Source of the DNA: Chthoniobacterales bacterium
GTDB lineage: Bacteria; Verrucomicrobiota; Verrucomicrobiia; Chthoniobacterales; UBA10450
Length of the DNA: 8,124 nucleotides
Direction: 5' to 3'
Assembly: GCA_013694945.1 (NCBI GenBank)
Contig: JACDBM010000406.1
Span: 1 to 8,124 of the forward strand
Numbering within the stretch: the stretch's first letter is position 1; every line of letters starts with the position of its first letter. The position numbers and the translations under genes are program-made. This document shows positions 1 to 6,487 of this stretch, in pieces. Under the pieces are notes generated by a model. The model was not told where the DNA came from. It did not search any database and saw only the letters and a list, made by a program, of their open reading frames with translations.

Positions 1-1
1 A

Positions 2-892
2 TCGATGCGCGCGGCGTTCACCGCGGGCTTTGTCCGAACTCCATCCAGCGCCGAAGAGGCGCGCAAGCAGGTGGACGAACTCGCGGCCAAAGGAGTGAAC
101 GCGATCAAAGGAGTGCTGGAGGGTGGCGTTCCAAACTACCCTTTCAAGCGCATGGATGTTGCTCTACTCGGCGCGGTCGTAGGCGCCGCGCATGACAAAA
201 ATCTGCCGGTCGCGATTCACACCGGGGTCGCCGCGGACGTGGCGGACGCGGTGAAGGTCGGCGCCGACTCGATCGAACACGGATCGCTACTCGACGATGT
301 GCCAGGCGAGGTCTTCGCAGAAATGAAGGAGAAAGGGATCGCGCTCGACCCAACCTTGAGTGTCGCTGAAGGTTTCACGAGTTTTGGACGGGCCGACACC
401 TCCGTGCTCAAGCGCTCGCTCGTTCAACAGGTCACGCCGAAAGAGCTGCTTGCCGGCACGCAGAACGCCGTCACAGGCGGAAAGATGGCCAGTGTGCGCG
501 AAGGCATTTCGCATTACCCGATCTCGGTCGAAACCGGCGCGAGGAACCTGTTGAGAGCGTGGCAAGCCGGTGTGCCGCTCGTCACGGGAAGCGATGCCGG
601 TAATTTCCTCGTCTTCCACGGACCGACCGTCCAACGCGAGATCGAGCTTTGGGTACAAGCTGGAATTCCGATCGAGGTGGCATTGCAGGCGGCGACCGCC
701 AATGCCGCCAGGCTCCTCCGCGCCGATGCACGCATTGGCACTGTGGAAGCTGGCAAGGAAGCGACGCTGCTCGTCGTGGATGGCAACCCTCTCCAGGATG
801 TGCGCGCGCTCTCTGCCATTTCCGTTGTGCTGATGAAAGGCGAACGCGTCATTCGGCCGGATCTATTGAAGGAGAAACCCGGCACTCGTTAG
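2..892 (+). CDS. Metal-dependent amidohydrolase (imidazolonepropionase/prolidase-like), 5' end cut off by window
   Basis: This is the C-terminal part of an amidohydrolase-superfamily TIM-barrel enzyme that hydrolyses C-N bonds with a metal centre; the substrate cannot be told. The frame is open to the window edge. The N-terminal HxH metal motif and the first beta-sandwich are absent, so the gene starts upstream; family members are usually about 420-450 residues and about 295 are seen here. Numbering from the ATG at 5, the visible active-site elements are Lys35 in IKGVLEGG (position of the bridging, often carboxylated lysine), His72 in AIHTG, His92 in SIEHG and Asp197 in VTGSDAGN. The C-terminal stretch ARIGTVEAGKEATLLVVDGNP (about 242-262) is the classic second half of the beta-sandwich. 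The gene ends 13 bases before the convergent end of fabD, and no terminator is visible there. Family assignment is firm; the exact activity is unknown. Confidence 0.88.
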   Translation, partial: SMRAAFTAGFVRTPSSAEEARKQVDELAAKGVNAIKGVLEGGVPNYPFKRMDVALLGAVVGAAHDKNLPVAIHTGVAADVADAVKVGADSIEHGSLLDDVPGEVFAEMKEKGIALDPTLSVAEGFTSFGRADTSVLKRSLVQQVTPKELLAGTQNAVTGGKMASVREGISHYPISVETGARNLLRAWQAGVPLVTGSDAGNFLVFHGPTVQREIELWVQAGIPIEVALQAATANAARLLRADARIGTVEAGKEATLLVVDGNPLQDVRALSAISVVLMKGERVIRPDLLKEKPGTR

Positions 893-905
893 GCCATCTT
901 TGTCC

Positions 906-1847
906 TTAAACCTGGCGCGCGGCGCGGATTCTCTCAGCGCACGCCTGCACGCTTCCTCGGTCACTCACGCTGATCACTTCCGTGCCGGCGCGAATTCGTT
1001 GGAGGAGTCCCGCGAGGACGCCGCCCGGACCAAGTTCGATAAACAGCTCGCAACCACGATCGAGCAACCATTCCATGCAATCGGTCCAGCGCACCGTGCC
1101 GGTAACTTGATCCTGCAAGGAACCGCGAATTTCGGGCAATGATTCCGCAGCCTGGCCGCTAACGTTCGCCACGACGGGAAAGCGCGGTCTCGCCAACTTC
1201 GCTTCGAGCAAACTGGCACCTAGGGCAAGGAAGGCGCTGCTCATCAACCGCGAGTGATAAGCGCCCGCGACGTTCAGCAGCGTAGCCCGGCGGATGCCGT
1301 GTTTTCGGGCCAGACTCACAGCGAGTTCCACTTTTGCTGTTTCGCCGGAAATTACGATTTGCCCAGGTGCGTTCAGGTTCGCGATGTCAACATCGGCGTC
1401 TGCAGCCAGTGCCCGCACAGCCGACTCGTCCGCTCCGATCATCGCCGCCATCGCGCCGGCGCTGGCTTGGCAGGCTGCTTCCATCAAACGGCCGCGCTGC
1501 TCGACCAGCTTCAAGCCAGTCGCAAAATCAAAAGTCTCCGCGGCCGCGTGCGCAGTCCATTCGCCCAGGGAGAGGCCGGCGACTGCTTCGATGGGAAAGT
1601 CGCCGGCTGCCTCCCGCAACGCTGCGAGGCAGGCGAGCCCGTGCGCATAGAGCGCCGGCTGACAGTTCGCCGTTTTCGTCAGCTCTTCGATCGGCCCGTT
1701 CCAGGCAAGCTCGCTTAAGTTTCGAGAGAGGATATCGTCACCTTCGCGAAAAAACTCGGCTGCGGCCGGATACTCCGCGGTCAACTCCTTTCCCATCCCG
1801 ACGGTCTGCGCGCCTTGTCCGGAAAAAAGGAGAGCAATTTTCTTCAT
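906..1847 (-). CDS. fabD: Malonyl-CoA:ACP transacylase (FabD)
   Basis: The product moves the malonyl group from CoA to acyl carrier protein, supplying the extender unit for type II fatty acid synthesis in the cytoplasm. It has 313 residues, close to the usual length of about 310. The N-terminal GQGAQ (10-14) is followed by the nucleophile elbow GLSLGE with Ser93, then Arg118 (which binds the malonyl carboxylate in characterised FabD), GQIVISG (162-168), catalytic His198 in AYHSRLM, and Gln247 before VRW. All expected catalytic positions are present. The elbow reads GLSLGE where E. coli has GHSLGE. The ATG at 1847 is preceded by AGGT about eight bases upstream, a weak ribosome site. The gene stands alone: fabH, fabG and acpP are not adjacent, and its neighbours are a convergent amidohydrolase and a divergent TonB-domain gene. 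A polyketide-type acyltransferase is less likely given the size and the lone domain. Confidence 0.95.
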   Translation of the reverse strand: MKKIALLFSGQGAQTVGMGKELTAEYPAAAEFFREGDDILSRNLSELAWNGPIEELTKTANCQPALYAHGLACLAALREAAGDFPIEAVAGLSLGEWTAHAAAETFDFATGLKLVEQRGRLMEAACQASAGAMAAMIGADESAVRALAADADVDIANLNAPGQIVISGETAKVELAVSLARKHGIRRATLLNVAGAYHSRLMSSAFLALGASLLEAKLARPRFPVVANVSGQAAESLPEIRGSLQDQVTGTVRWTDCMEWLLDRGCELFIELGPGGVLAGLLQRIRAGTEVISVSDRGSVQACAERIRAARQV

Positions 1848-1967
1848 GCGCGCTACCTAGCCGCAAAAGAAGCAGGACGGCGAGCGACAATTCATGTCCG
1901 AAATCGTCGGGAAATTCGTCCGTAGAAAAGTATTGCTGTTCCGTGCGAAACCGATCAGCATCGGCGC
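1848..1967. other. Divergent intergenic region between fabD and the TonB-domain gene
   Basis: These 120 bases separate two divergently transcribed genes, so both promoters are expected here. I see no convincing -35/-10 pair on either strand. The only structure noted is a 5-bp hairpin, CCGAT-CAGC-ATCGG, at 1951-1964, which ends three bases before the ATG at 1968. It sits where a ribosome binding site would be, and no Shine-Dalgarno sequence is visible for that gene. Confidence 0.4.
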
Positions 1968-2375
1968 ATGAGCCAACACGTTCAGTATACAAAATGGTCT
2001 CGTCACGCAGTCTGCCTCGTGGTTGCTGCCGTTACTTCGCTCTTCGCAGCGGGGTCGGCGCAGGCACAGTGGGCTGCCAAGCCACCACCGTCCCTGCCCC
2101 GCCCGATCCTCGATCAGGCGATCTCTGGTTCAGTGGTGCTCGGTCTCGTGTTCGAGAGTAATGGCCAGGTGAGAGATGTGCGAATCGTCCGAAGCAGCGG
2201 CACGGAATCGCTGGATGAAATCGCGCGTAAGGGAGCCCTCCGGTGGCGCCTAGATCCGGCCGCAGTGCAGCCCTCAGATCTGACGACCGGTCGTCAGCAC
2301 ATGATCAAGTTCTACCAGGATGCTCGGGTCGCGCGTCGCGTGGAACCCATCACCGCGTTCTGGAGAGAGCGCTAG
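1968..2375 (+). CDS. Small exported protein with TonB C-terminal domain
   Basis: A 135-residue protein with a signal peptide: basic stretch KWSRH, hydrophobic core at about 14-28, and an AQA-Q cleavage site after residue 33. What follows is essentially one TonB C-terminal fold (about 46-115): proline-rich PPPSLPRPILDQ, then SGSVVLGLVFESNGQVRDV and the helix SLDEIARKGALRWRLDPA. Classical TonB has an N-terminal membrane anchor and a long Pro-rich linker; here the anchor appears to be cleaved and the linker is very short. The protein is therefore probably periplasmic and not a full energy transducer. Many soil bacteria carry such stand-alone TonB-C proteins of unknown role. No Shine-Dalgarno sequence is seen before the ATG. 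It lies upstream of nuoD in the same direction but is separated by 118 bases and a strong hairpin, so co-transcription is doubtful. The domain call is good; the function is unknown. Confidence 0.75.
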   Translation: MSQHVQYTKWSRHAVCLVVAAVTSLFAAGSAQAQWAAKPPPSLPRPILDQAISGSVVLGLVFESNGQVRDVRIVRSSGTESLDEIARKGALRWRLDPAAVQPSDLTTGRQHMIKFYQDARVARRVEPITAFWRER

Positions 2376-2397
2376 CGCGATCCGCGCTTGAACTAGA

Positions 2398-2426
2398 CGC
2401 ACCGCGGCCAGCGCGACCGCGGTGCG
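2398..2426. repeat. 10-bp perfect hairpin in the tonB-like/nuoD gap
   Basis: CGCACCGCGG at 2398-2407 pairs perfectly with CCGCGGTGCG at 2417-2426 around a 9-base loop. It begins 22 bases after the stop of the TonB-domain gene and lies 68 bases before the nuoD ATG. There is no T-tract on either side, so it is not a standard intrinsic terminator. It could be a Rho-assisted or transcript-stabilising end for the upstream gene, a protein-binding palindrome, or part of the nuoD leader. A weaker 6-bp stem (GGCGCA at 2433-2438 with TGCGCC at 2448-2453) follows it. Confidence 0.6.
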
Positions 2427-2493
2427 GGGGAAGGCGCAGTTTGCGCTTGCGCCGTCATCGCGCGTCGAGAGCATAGTCGCACCTCTCTGGTGT

Positions 2494-3747
2494 ATGACTT
2501 TTACCACGCGCGAAATCGAGTCACCTGACCCGGCCGCGCGCGTCGCCCGGGCAGAGGCAGAGCTTGGCGCGACAGAGGACATCGGCGAAAAGATGATCCT
2601 CAACATGGGGCCATCGCACCCCGCCACGCATGGTGTTTTGCGTCTCGTCCTGGAACTGGACGGCGAGACGATTACGAGGGCGACCCCGGACGTAGGTTAT
2701 CTTCACCGGGGCGATGAGAAAATCGCCGAAAACATGCAGTATAATCAGTTCGTTCCCTACACGGACCGGCTGGATTACCTGGCGCCGCTCGCGAATAATG
2801 TGGCCTACGCGCTCGCCGTCGAGAAACTGATGGGCTGGGAACTGCCGCCGCGCGGGAAAGCGATTCGCGTGATCTGCTGCGAGTTAGCCCGAATCCAGGC
2901 CCACCTTTTGGGCATCGGCGCGATGGCGCTCGATCTCGGTGCGCTGACCGTGTTCATGTACACGTTCACCGAGCGCGAGAAGATTTACAATCTGTGCGAA
3001 GTCATCTCGGGGGCGCGTTTCACCACCTCTTACACGCGCATCGGCGGGCAAATCCGCGATCTGCCCGATAGCTTTTTTCCGCAACTCGGCCGCTTTCTCG
3101 ACGACTTCGTTCCGCAGCTCGATGAGATCGACAGCCTGCTGACACGCAACCGGATCTTTGTCGATCGCACGCGCGGCGTCGGCGTCATTCCGAAGGATCG
3201 CGCGCTCGCCTACGGCCTTTCCGGCCCAAATTTGCGCGGCAGCGGGATCGAGCACGATCTCCGCCGGAAGCATCCGTATCTGGATTACGAGCAGTACGAC
3301 TTCGAGGTCGTGGTCGGGACGGCCGGTGACGGCTACGATCGTTATCTGGTTCGGATCGAGGAGATGCGGCAAAGCGTTCGGATTCTGCGGCAGGTGATGG
3401 AGAAGATGCCGGGCGGCGAAATCAACGTGGCCGACTGGAAAAACATGCCGCCCCCGAAGGCGCGCGTCATGACGAAGATGGAAGAATTAATCCATCACTT
3501 CATCGTTGTGACCGAAGGTCTCGATGCGCCGGTCGGAGAAGTCTATTTCGGAGCGGAGAATCCGAAAGGCGAACTTGGTTTTTACATCAACAGCAAAGGC
3601 GGCGGAGTGCCGCATCGGCTAAAGATCCGCTCGCCGTCGTTTTGCAACCTAAGCATTCTCCCTGAACTCCTGCCCGGACATTCTGTCAGTGATGTGGTTT
3701 CGATCCTGGGCAGTCTGGACTTCGTCATGGGCGAATGCGACAGATGA
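2494..3747 (+). CDS. nuoD: NADH-quinone oxidoreductase subunit D (49-kDa subunit)
   Basis: NuoD is the peripheral-arm subunit of complex I that, with NuoB, forms the quinone reduction site where the arm meets the membrane. The ATG at 2494 gives 417 residues, the usual NuoD length. The frame is also open from a GTG at 2422, but that codon lies inside a strong hairpin and adds 24 residues with no family resemblance. Family signatures are MGPSHPATHGVLRL (38-51), HRGDEKIAE (71-79), PYTDRLDYLAP (88-98), ARIQAHLLGIGA (132-143) and the C-terminal LGSLDFVMGECDR. His46 and Tyr95 are spaced exactly like the quinone-contacting His38 and Tyr87 of Thermus Nqo4 (comparison from memory), so the subunit looks functional. 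No nuoA, B or C precedes it, and no NuoC domain is fused to it. The stop overlaps the next gene. No clear Shine-Dalgarno site is seen. Confidence 0.96.
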   Translation: MTFTTREIESPDPAARVARAEAELGATEDIGEKMILNMGPSHPATHGVLRLVLELDGETITRATPDVGYLHRGDEKIAENMQYNQFVPYTDRLDYLAPLANNVAYALAVEKLMGWELPPRGKAIRVICCELARIQAHLLGIGAMALDLGALTVFMYTFTEREKIYNLCEVISGARFTTSYTRIGGQIRDLPDSFFPQLGRFLDDFVPQLDEIDSLLTRNRIFVDRTRGVGVIPKDRALAYGLSGPNLRGSGIEHDLRRKHPYLDYEQYDFEVVVGTAGDGYDRYLVRIEEMRQSVRILRQVMEKMPGGEINVADWKNMPPPKARVMTKMEELIHHFIVVTEGLDAPVGEVYFGAENPKGELGFYINSKGGGVPHRLKIRSPSFCNLSILPELLPGHSVSDVVSILGSLDFVMGECDR

Positions 3748-4064
3748 ACGCAACCATGAACTCACTTAAGAAATTTTTTTGTTCCCTTTTGATCGTCACC
3801 TCTCTGCTCGCGCTGGGCGCATGCGATCGGAGTACGCTTTCCGGTTCGAAACTGACGAGTGCGAATTACGATCAAATCTCGATGGGAATGTCGAAGACGC
3901 AGGTGGAAACGATTCTCGGAAAACCGACCACGGCGGAGACCAAGGATATGGTGATTTTCAAAAAGACGACCTATCGCTACGAAGACGGGACGAAGTTCGC
4001 GATGATCACATTCAAGAACGACGAAGTCGATGGAAAGGACACGAATCTCGGGCGCGAACCCTGA
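3744..4064 (+). CDS. BamE/SmpA-like lipoprotein, copy 1 of a tandem pair
   Basis: A predicted lipoprotein of 106 residues from the ATG at 3744, which overlaps the nuoD stop as ATGA and suggests translational coupling; in-frame ATGs at 3735 and 3756 are alternatives. A basic KK precedes a hydrophobic stretch and the lipobox LGAC, with the lipidated Cys at residue 27. The mature part is one small domain of the SmpA/OmlA (BamE) or DUF3862 type. It carries the hallmark LTSANYDQISMGMSKTQVE then ILGKPT, followed by a beta-rich half (KKTTYRYEDG, AMITFKNDEV). BamE helps the outer-membrane protein assembly machine, but many proteins with this fold have no known role, and the fold alone does not give one. 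The residue after the Cys is Asp, which in E. coli signals retention in the inner membrane. It sits inside a nuo operon and is about 60% identical to the next gene. Confidence 0.82.
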   Translation: MNATMNSLKKFFCSLLIVTSLLALGACDRSTLSGSKLTSANYDQISMGMSKTQVETILGKPTTAETKDMVIFKKTTYRYEDGTKFAMITFKNDEVDGKDTNLGREP

Positions 4065-4082
4065 TCTTCTGCTCGCGCCCCG

Positions 4083-4373
4083 ATGAACCTCTCTCCCCGC
4101 TTCTTCGCTTCTCTTTCGCTGCTGACAGCCGGCGTGTTCGCGCTCGCGGCCTGCCAGGATAAGCGGCTGACGAAGGCGAACGTGGATCAAGTCAGTGAGG
4201 GCATGGCGAAGAAGCAGGTCGAATCAATTCTCGGGATGCCGACCACGGTTGAAACTAAGGATTTCGTCTTGATGAAGAAAACCACCTACCTTTACATACA
4301 GGGCCAGGATTCCGTCACGATTACGTTTAAAGAAGACAAAGTGGAATCCAAGGAAACCACTCTGAAGCACTAG
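4083..4373 (+). CDS. BamE/SmpA-like lipoprotein, copy 2 of a tandem pair
   Basis: A 96-residue predicted lipoprotein: hydrophobic leader, lipobox LAAC with the lipidated Cys at residue 24, then one BamE/SmpA-like domain (RLTKANVDQVSEGMAKKQVE, ILGMPTT, KKTTYLYIQG, TITFKEDKV). Aligned by eye without gaps over 67 residues from LT-AN onward, it matches the preceding protein at 40 positions, so the two genes are tandem duplicates. The residue after the Cys is Gln, which in E. coli would permit export to the outer membrane, unlike the Asp of copy 1. It starts 18 bases after copy 1 ends and stops 11 bases before the nuoEF frame, so it is probably co-transcribed with them. No Shine-Dalgarno site is visible. 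It may be an envelope or complex I-associated accessory protein, but the sequence alone does not establish any function. Confidence 0.82.
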   Translation: MNLSPRFFASLSLLTAGVFALAACQDKRLTKANVDQVSEGMAKKQVESILGMPTTVETKDFVLMKKTTYLYIQGQDSVTITFKEDKVESKETTLKH

Positions 4374-4384
4374 GCGATCGTCCC

Positions 4385-6469
4385 TTGGAACCGACGAAGA
4401 CAGGCGCGCAGGCCGCAGAGCACGCGCGGAGCATCAACGTGAGGGAAGTCGCGGGCAAACGGCCCGTGGATCCAGACACGCGCGCCGTCCACGCGGCCGA
4501 TATCGCCCGCGGTGAAGAGGTGACGGCCGAACTCGAGCGGGAGATGGAAAAGGCAATTGCCCGTTATCCTGCCGATCGGAGACGAAGTGCATCGATGCCG
4601 CTGCTCCATTTATGGCAGGAGCACTTCGGCTTCATCAGCGATCATGGCGTTTGTTGGATCGCGGAAAAGCTCGGGCTGCAGCCGATCAACATTCTCGAGC
4701 TGGTGACGTTTTATCCGATGTATCGACAAAGGCCTGCCGGGACAAAGCACATCCGCGTCTGCCGGACGCTCAGCTGTGCGATGGCAGGGGGTTATCAGTT
4801 AATGGAGAGTCTTTCGGCCGCGGCTGGCATCGAGCGGGACCATCACGACACGGGAATGCACAACGCCCTAGCCATGAGTCAGGACGGACAATACAGCGTT
4901 GAGTTTGTCGAATGTCTCGCGAGCTGCGGCACCGCACCGGTCTGCATGTTCGACGATGACCTGCATGAGAATCTGCGGCCCGAGCGGGCGTTCGCCGTTC
5001 TCAGCAGTCAGGAATCAGCAATCGCCAATCAGCAATCCCCTCACCCACTCGAGCATCGCCTGATTTTCAAGAACATTGGCCGCGAAGGTTGGACGAAGGA
5101 CATCGATTGCTATATCCGCGACCGCGGTTACGAGCAGCTCAGGAAGGCCGTCACGATGTCGCGCACGGAAATCGTGAACGAGGTGAAAAGCTCCGGGCTA
5201 CGCGGGCGGGGCGGCGCTGGTTTCCCTTGCGGCGTCAAGTGGGGCTTCATCAAGCCAGACGAAAAGAAGCCCGTCTACCTGATTTGCAATGCGGACGAAT
5301 CGGAGCCCGGCACCTTCAAGGATCGCTACATCATCCACGAAGACCCGCACCAGCTTATCGAGGGCATTCTGATTTCATGCTTCACGCTGAACGTGCACAC
5401 CGCTTACATCTACATTCGGGGCGAGTTCCCGGAAGGCGCCCGGATTCTCGATCGCGCGATCGAGGAAGCGCGTCTGCAGAATTTCCTCGGAAAAAACGTG
5501 CTCGGCACCGACTTCGACTGCGAGATCTACATCCATCGAGGCGCCGGCGCTTACATCTGCGGCGAAGAAACCGGGCTGATCGAATCGCTCGAAGGCAAAC
5601 GCGCTTATCCCCGCATCAAGCCACCGTATTTCCCGGCTGTGCTCGGCCTCTACCTTTGCCCGACGATCGTAAACAACGTCGAGACGCTCTGCCACGTGAA
5701 GCACATTATTGCGCTCGGCGGCGCGGAGTACGCGCGGCTCGGCCAGCCTAACAACACCGGGACGCGCATCGTTTGTGTGAGCGGTGACGTGCAACGGCCC
5801 GGCTACTTCGAGATTGAAGTCGGCGCAGTCACCATGGGTCAGCTGATCTACGAGATGGCCGGGGGACCGCGGAATGGGCGAACAATCAAAGCGATCATTC
5901 CCGGCGGCAGTTCGGCGAAGGTTCTCCGGGCCGACGAGCGTTTCAAAATCAAAGACGCCGCCCAGGTTTCGCTTTTCGATATTCCGATGGATTTCGATTC
6001 GTTAGCCGCGGCTGGGTCGATGGCCGGGTCGGGCGGCGTCATCGTGATGGATGATTCCCGGAACATGGTCTGGGCGTTGAACAATTTAAATGAGTTTTAC
6101 GCGCACGAGAGTTGCGGCCAGTGCACACCCTGTCGGGAAGGCTCCCTGTGGATGAAGAAGATCACTGACCGCATGTTGCTCGGCGGCGGCGTGGTCGAAG
6201 ATCCGAAAACGCTCGTCACGGTGGCCGATAATATCGCTGGCCGGACCATTTGCGCTTTCGGCGAAGCGTGCGCCTGGCCGACGCAGAGTTTTGTCGCCAA
6301 ATTTCCGGATGAATTTGCCGCGCGCGCCGCGAAAGCCAGTCCGCCGCCGCTGCCGCCGGAATATACGCCGGGTGAATTGATCAAAGATCAGGAAGGGGAC
6401 CTCATCGAGACCGTTTCCCTTGCGCACGATCCGGGTTGGGAAAGGGCGGGCGCAAAGGGAATGATTTGA
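4385..6469 (+). CDS. nuoEF: NADH-quinone oxidoreductase NuoE-NuoF fusion (24-kDa + 51-kDa subunits)
   Basis: One unbroken frame encodes two complex I subunits that form the NADH-oxidising tip. Residues about 50-205 are NuoE: helical ARYPADRRRSASMPLLHLWQEH, then a thioredoxin-like [2Fe-2S] domain with Cys126, Cys131, Cys177 and Cys181 (C-x4-C and C-x3-C). Residues about 223-694 are NuoF: the FMN/NADH glycine-rich GLRGRGGAGFP (271-281), NADESEPGTFKDR (302-314), GAGAYICGEETGLIESLEG (387-404), and [4Fe-4S] cluster ligands Cys577, Cys580, Cys583 and Cys623. All ligands are present, so both halves look active. The joint, about 206-222, is a short low-complexity linker (AVLSSQESAIANQQSPHP) with no internal start or stop. 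The segment between Cys131 and Cys177 is about ten residues longer than I expect for NuoE. The start is uncertain: TTG 4385 fits operon spacing, while in-frame GTG 4439, 4466 or 4520 would give more typical NuoE N-termini. The stop lies in the left inverted repeat. Confidence 0.95.
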   Translation: MEPTKTGAQAAEHARSINVREVAGKRPVDPDTRAVHAADIARGEEVTAELEREMEKAIARYPADRRRSASMPLLHLWQEHFGFISDHGVCWIAEKLGLQPINILELVTFYPMYRQRPAGTKHIRVCRTLSCAMAGGYQLMESLSAAAGIERDHHDTGMHNALAMSQDGQYSVEFVECLASCGTAPVCMFDDDLHENLRPERAFAVLSSQESAIANQQSPHPLEHRLIFKNIGREGWTKDIDCYIRDRGYEQLRKAVTMSRTEIVNEVKSSGLRGRGGAGFPCGVKWGFIKPDEKKPVYLICNADESEPGTFKDRYIIHEDPHQLIEGILISCFTLNVHTAYIYIRGEFPEGARILDRAIEEARLQNFLGKNVLGTDFDCEIYIHRGAGAYICGEETGLIESLEGKRAYPRIKPPYFPAVLGLYLCPTIVNNVETLCHVKHIIALGGAEYARLGQPNNTGTRIVCVSGDVQRPGYFEIEVGAVTMGQLIYEMAGGPRNGRTIKAIIPGGSSAKVLRADERFKIKDAAQVSLFDIPMDFDSLAAAGSMAGSGGVIVMDDSRNMVWALNNLNEFYAHESCGQCTPCREGSLWMKKITDRMLLGGGVVEDPKTLVTVADNIAGRTICAFGEACAWPTQSFVAKFPDEFAARAAKASPPPLPPEYTPGELIKDQEGDLIETVSLAHDPGWERAGAKGMI
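5013..5040 (+). repeat. Degenerate heptanucleotide repeat (AATCNNC x4) in the NuoE/NuoF linker
   Basis: Four consecutive 7-base units each read AATC followed by AGC, GCC, AGC and CCC, so units 1 and 3 are identical and an 11-base direct repeat (AATCAGCAATC) recurs with a 14-base period. A diverged unit (AGTCAGG, 5006-5012) may precede them. The array encodes part of the Ser/Gln/Ala-rich linker between the NuoE and NuoF domains. Seven is not a multiple of three, so gain or loss of one unit would break the fused frame. Confidence 0.8.
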
Positions 6470-6487
6470 TGAATCAGGAAAACAGGA
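6466..6487 (+). repeat. Left arm of a 22-bp perfect inverted repeat flanking the GxxExxY gene
   Basis: This arm begins TTGATGAATCAGG and is the exact reverse complement of 6914-6935. Similarity continues inward imperfectly to about 6499 (30 of 34 positions by eye). It contains the nuoEF stop codon (6467-6469) and the GxxExxY ATG (6469-6471). Its inner part is purine-rich and iterated, with CAGGAAAA, CAGGACAG and CAGGGAAG following one another from 6475. Confidence 0.95.

Noticed and set aside
906..1847. FabD with GLSLGE instead of GHSLGE as a sign of altered function
   Set aside because: Ser93, Arg118, His198 and Gln247 are all present, and GLSLGE occurs in other acyltransferases as far as I recall. 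It is probably normal variation.
1334..2161. 275-codon open frame on the + strand across fabD
   Set aside because: It is antisense to fabD, its product is Arg/Ser/Pro-rich with no domain, and fabD has all catalytic motifs. It is a GC-rich shadow frame.
2398..2430. Intrinsic terminator after the TonB-domain gene
   Set aside because: The stem is strong but has no T-tract on either strand; recorded only as a hairpin.
2447..2477. Sigma70-like promoter for nuoD (TTGCGC, 18-base spacer, GCATAG)
   Set aside because: Only about half of each box matches the consensus, which is common by chance in this GC-rich sequence.
2422..2493. GTG at 2422 as the nuoD start
   Set aside because: It lies inside a 10-bp hairpin and adds 24 residues without NuoD similarity; ATG 2494 gives the normal 417-residue length.
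5013..5040. CRISPR array
   Set aside because: The units are 7-base tandem repeats inside a coding linker with no spacers; no CRISPR-like repeats were seen elsewhere in the window.
5089..5751. 220-codon open frame on the + strand inside nuoEF
   Set aside because: It is an out-of-frame shadow of the NuoF coding sequence, with Arg-rich composition and no motifs.
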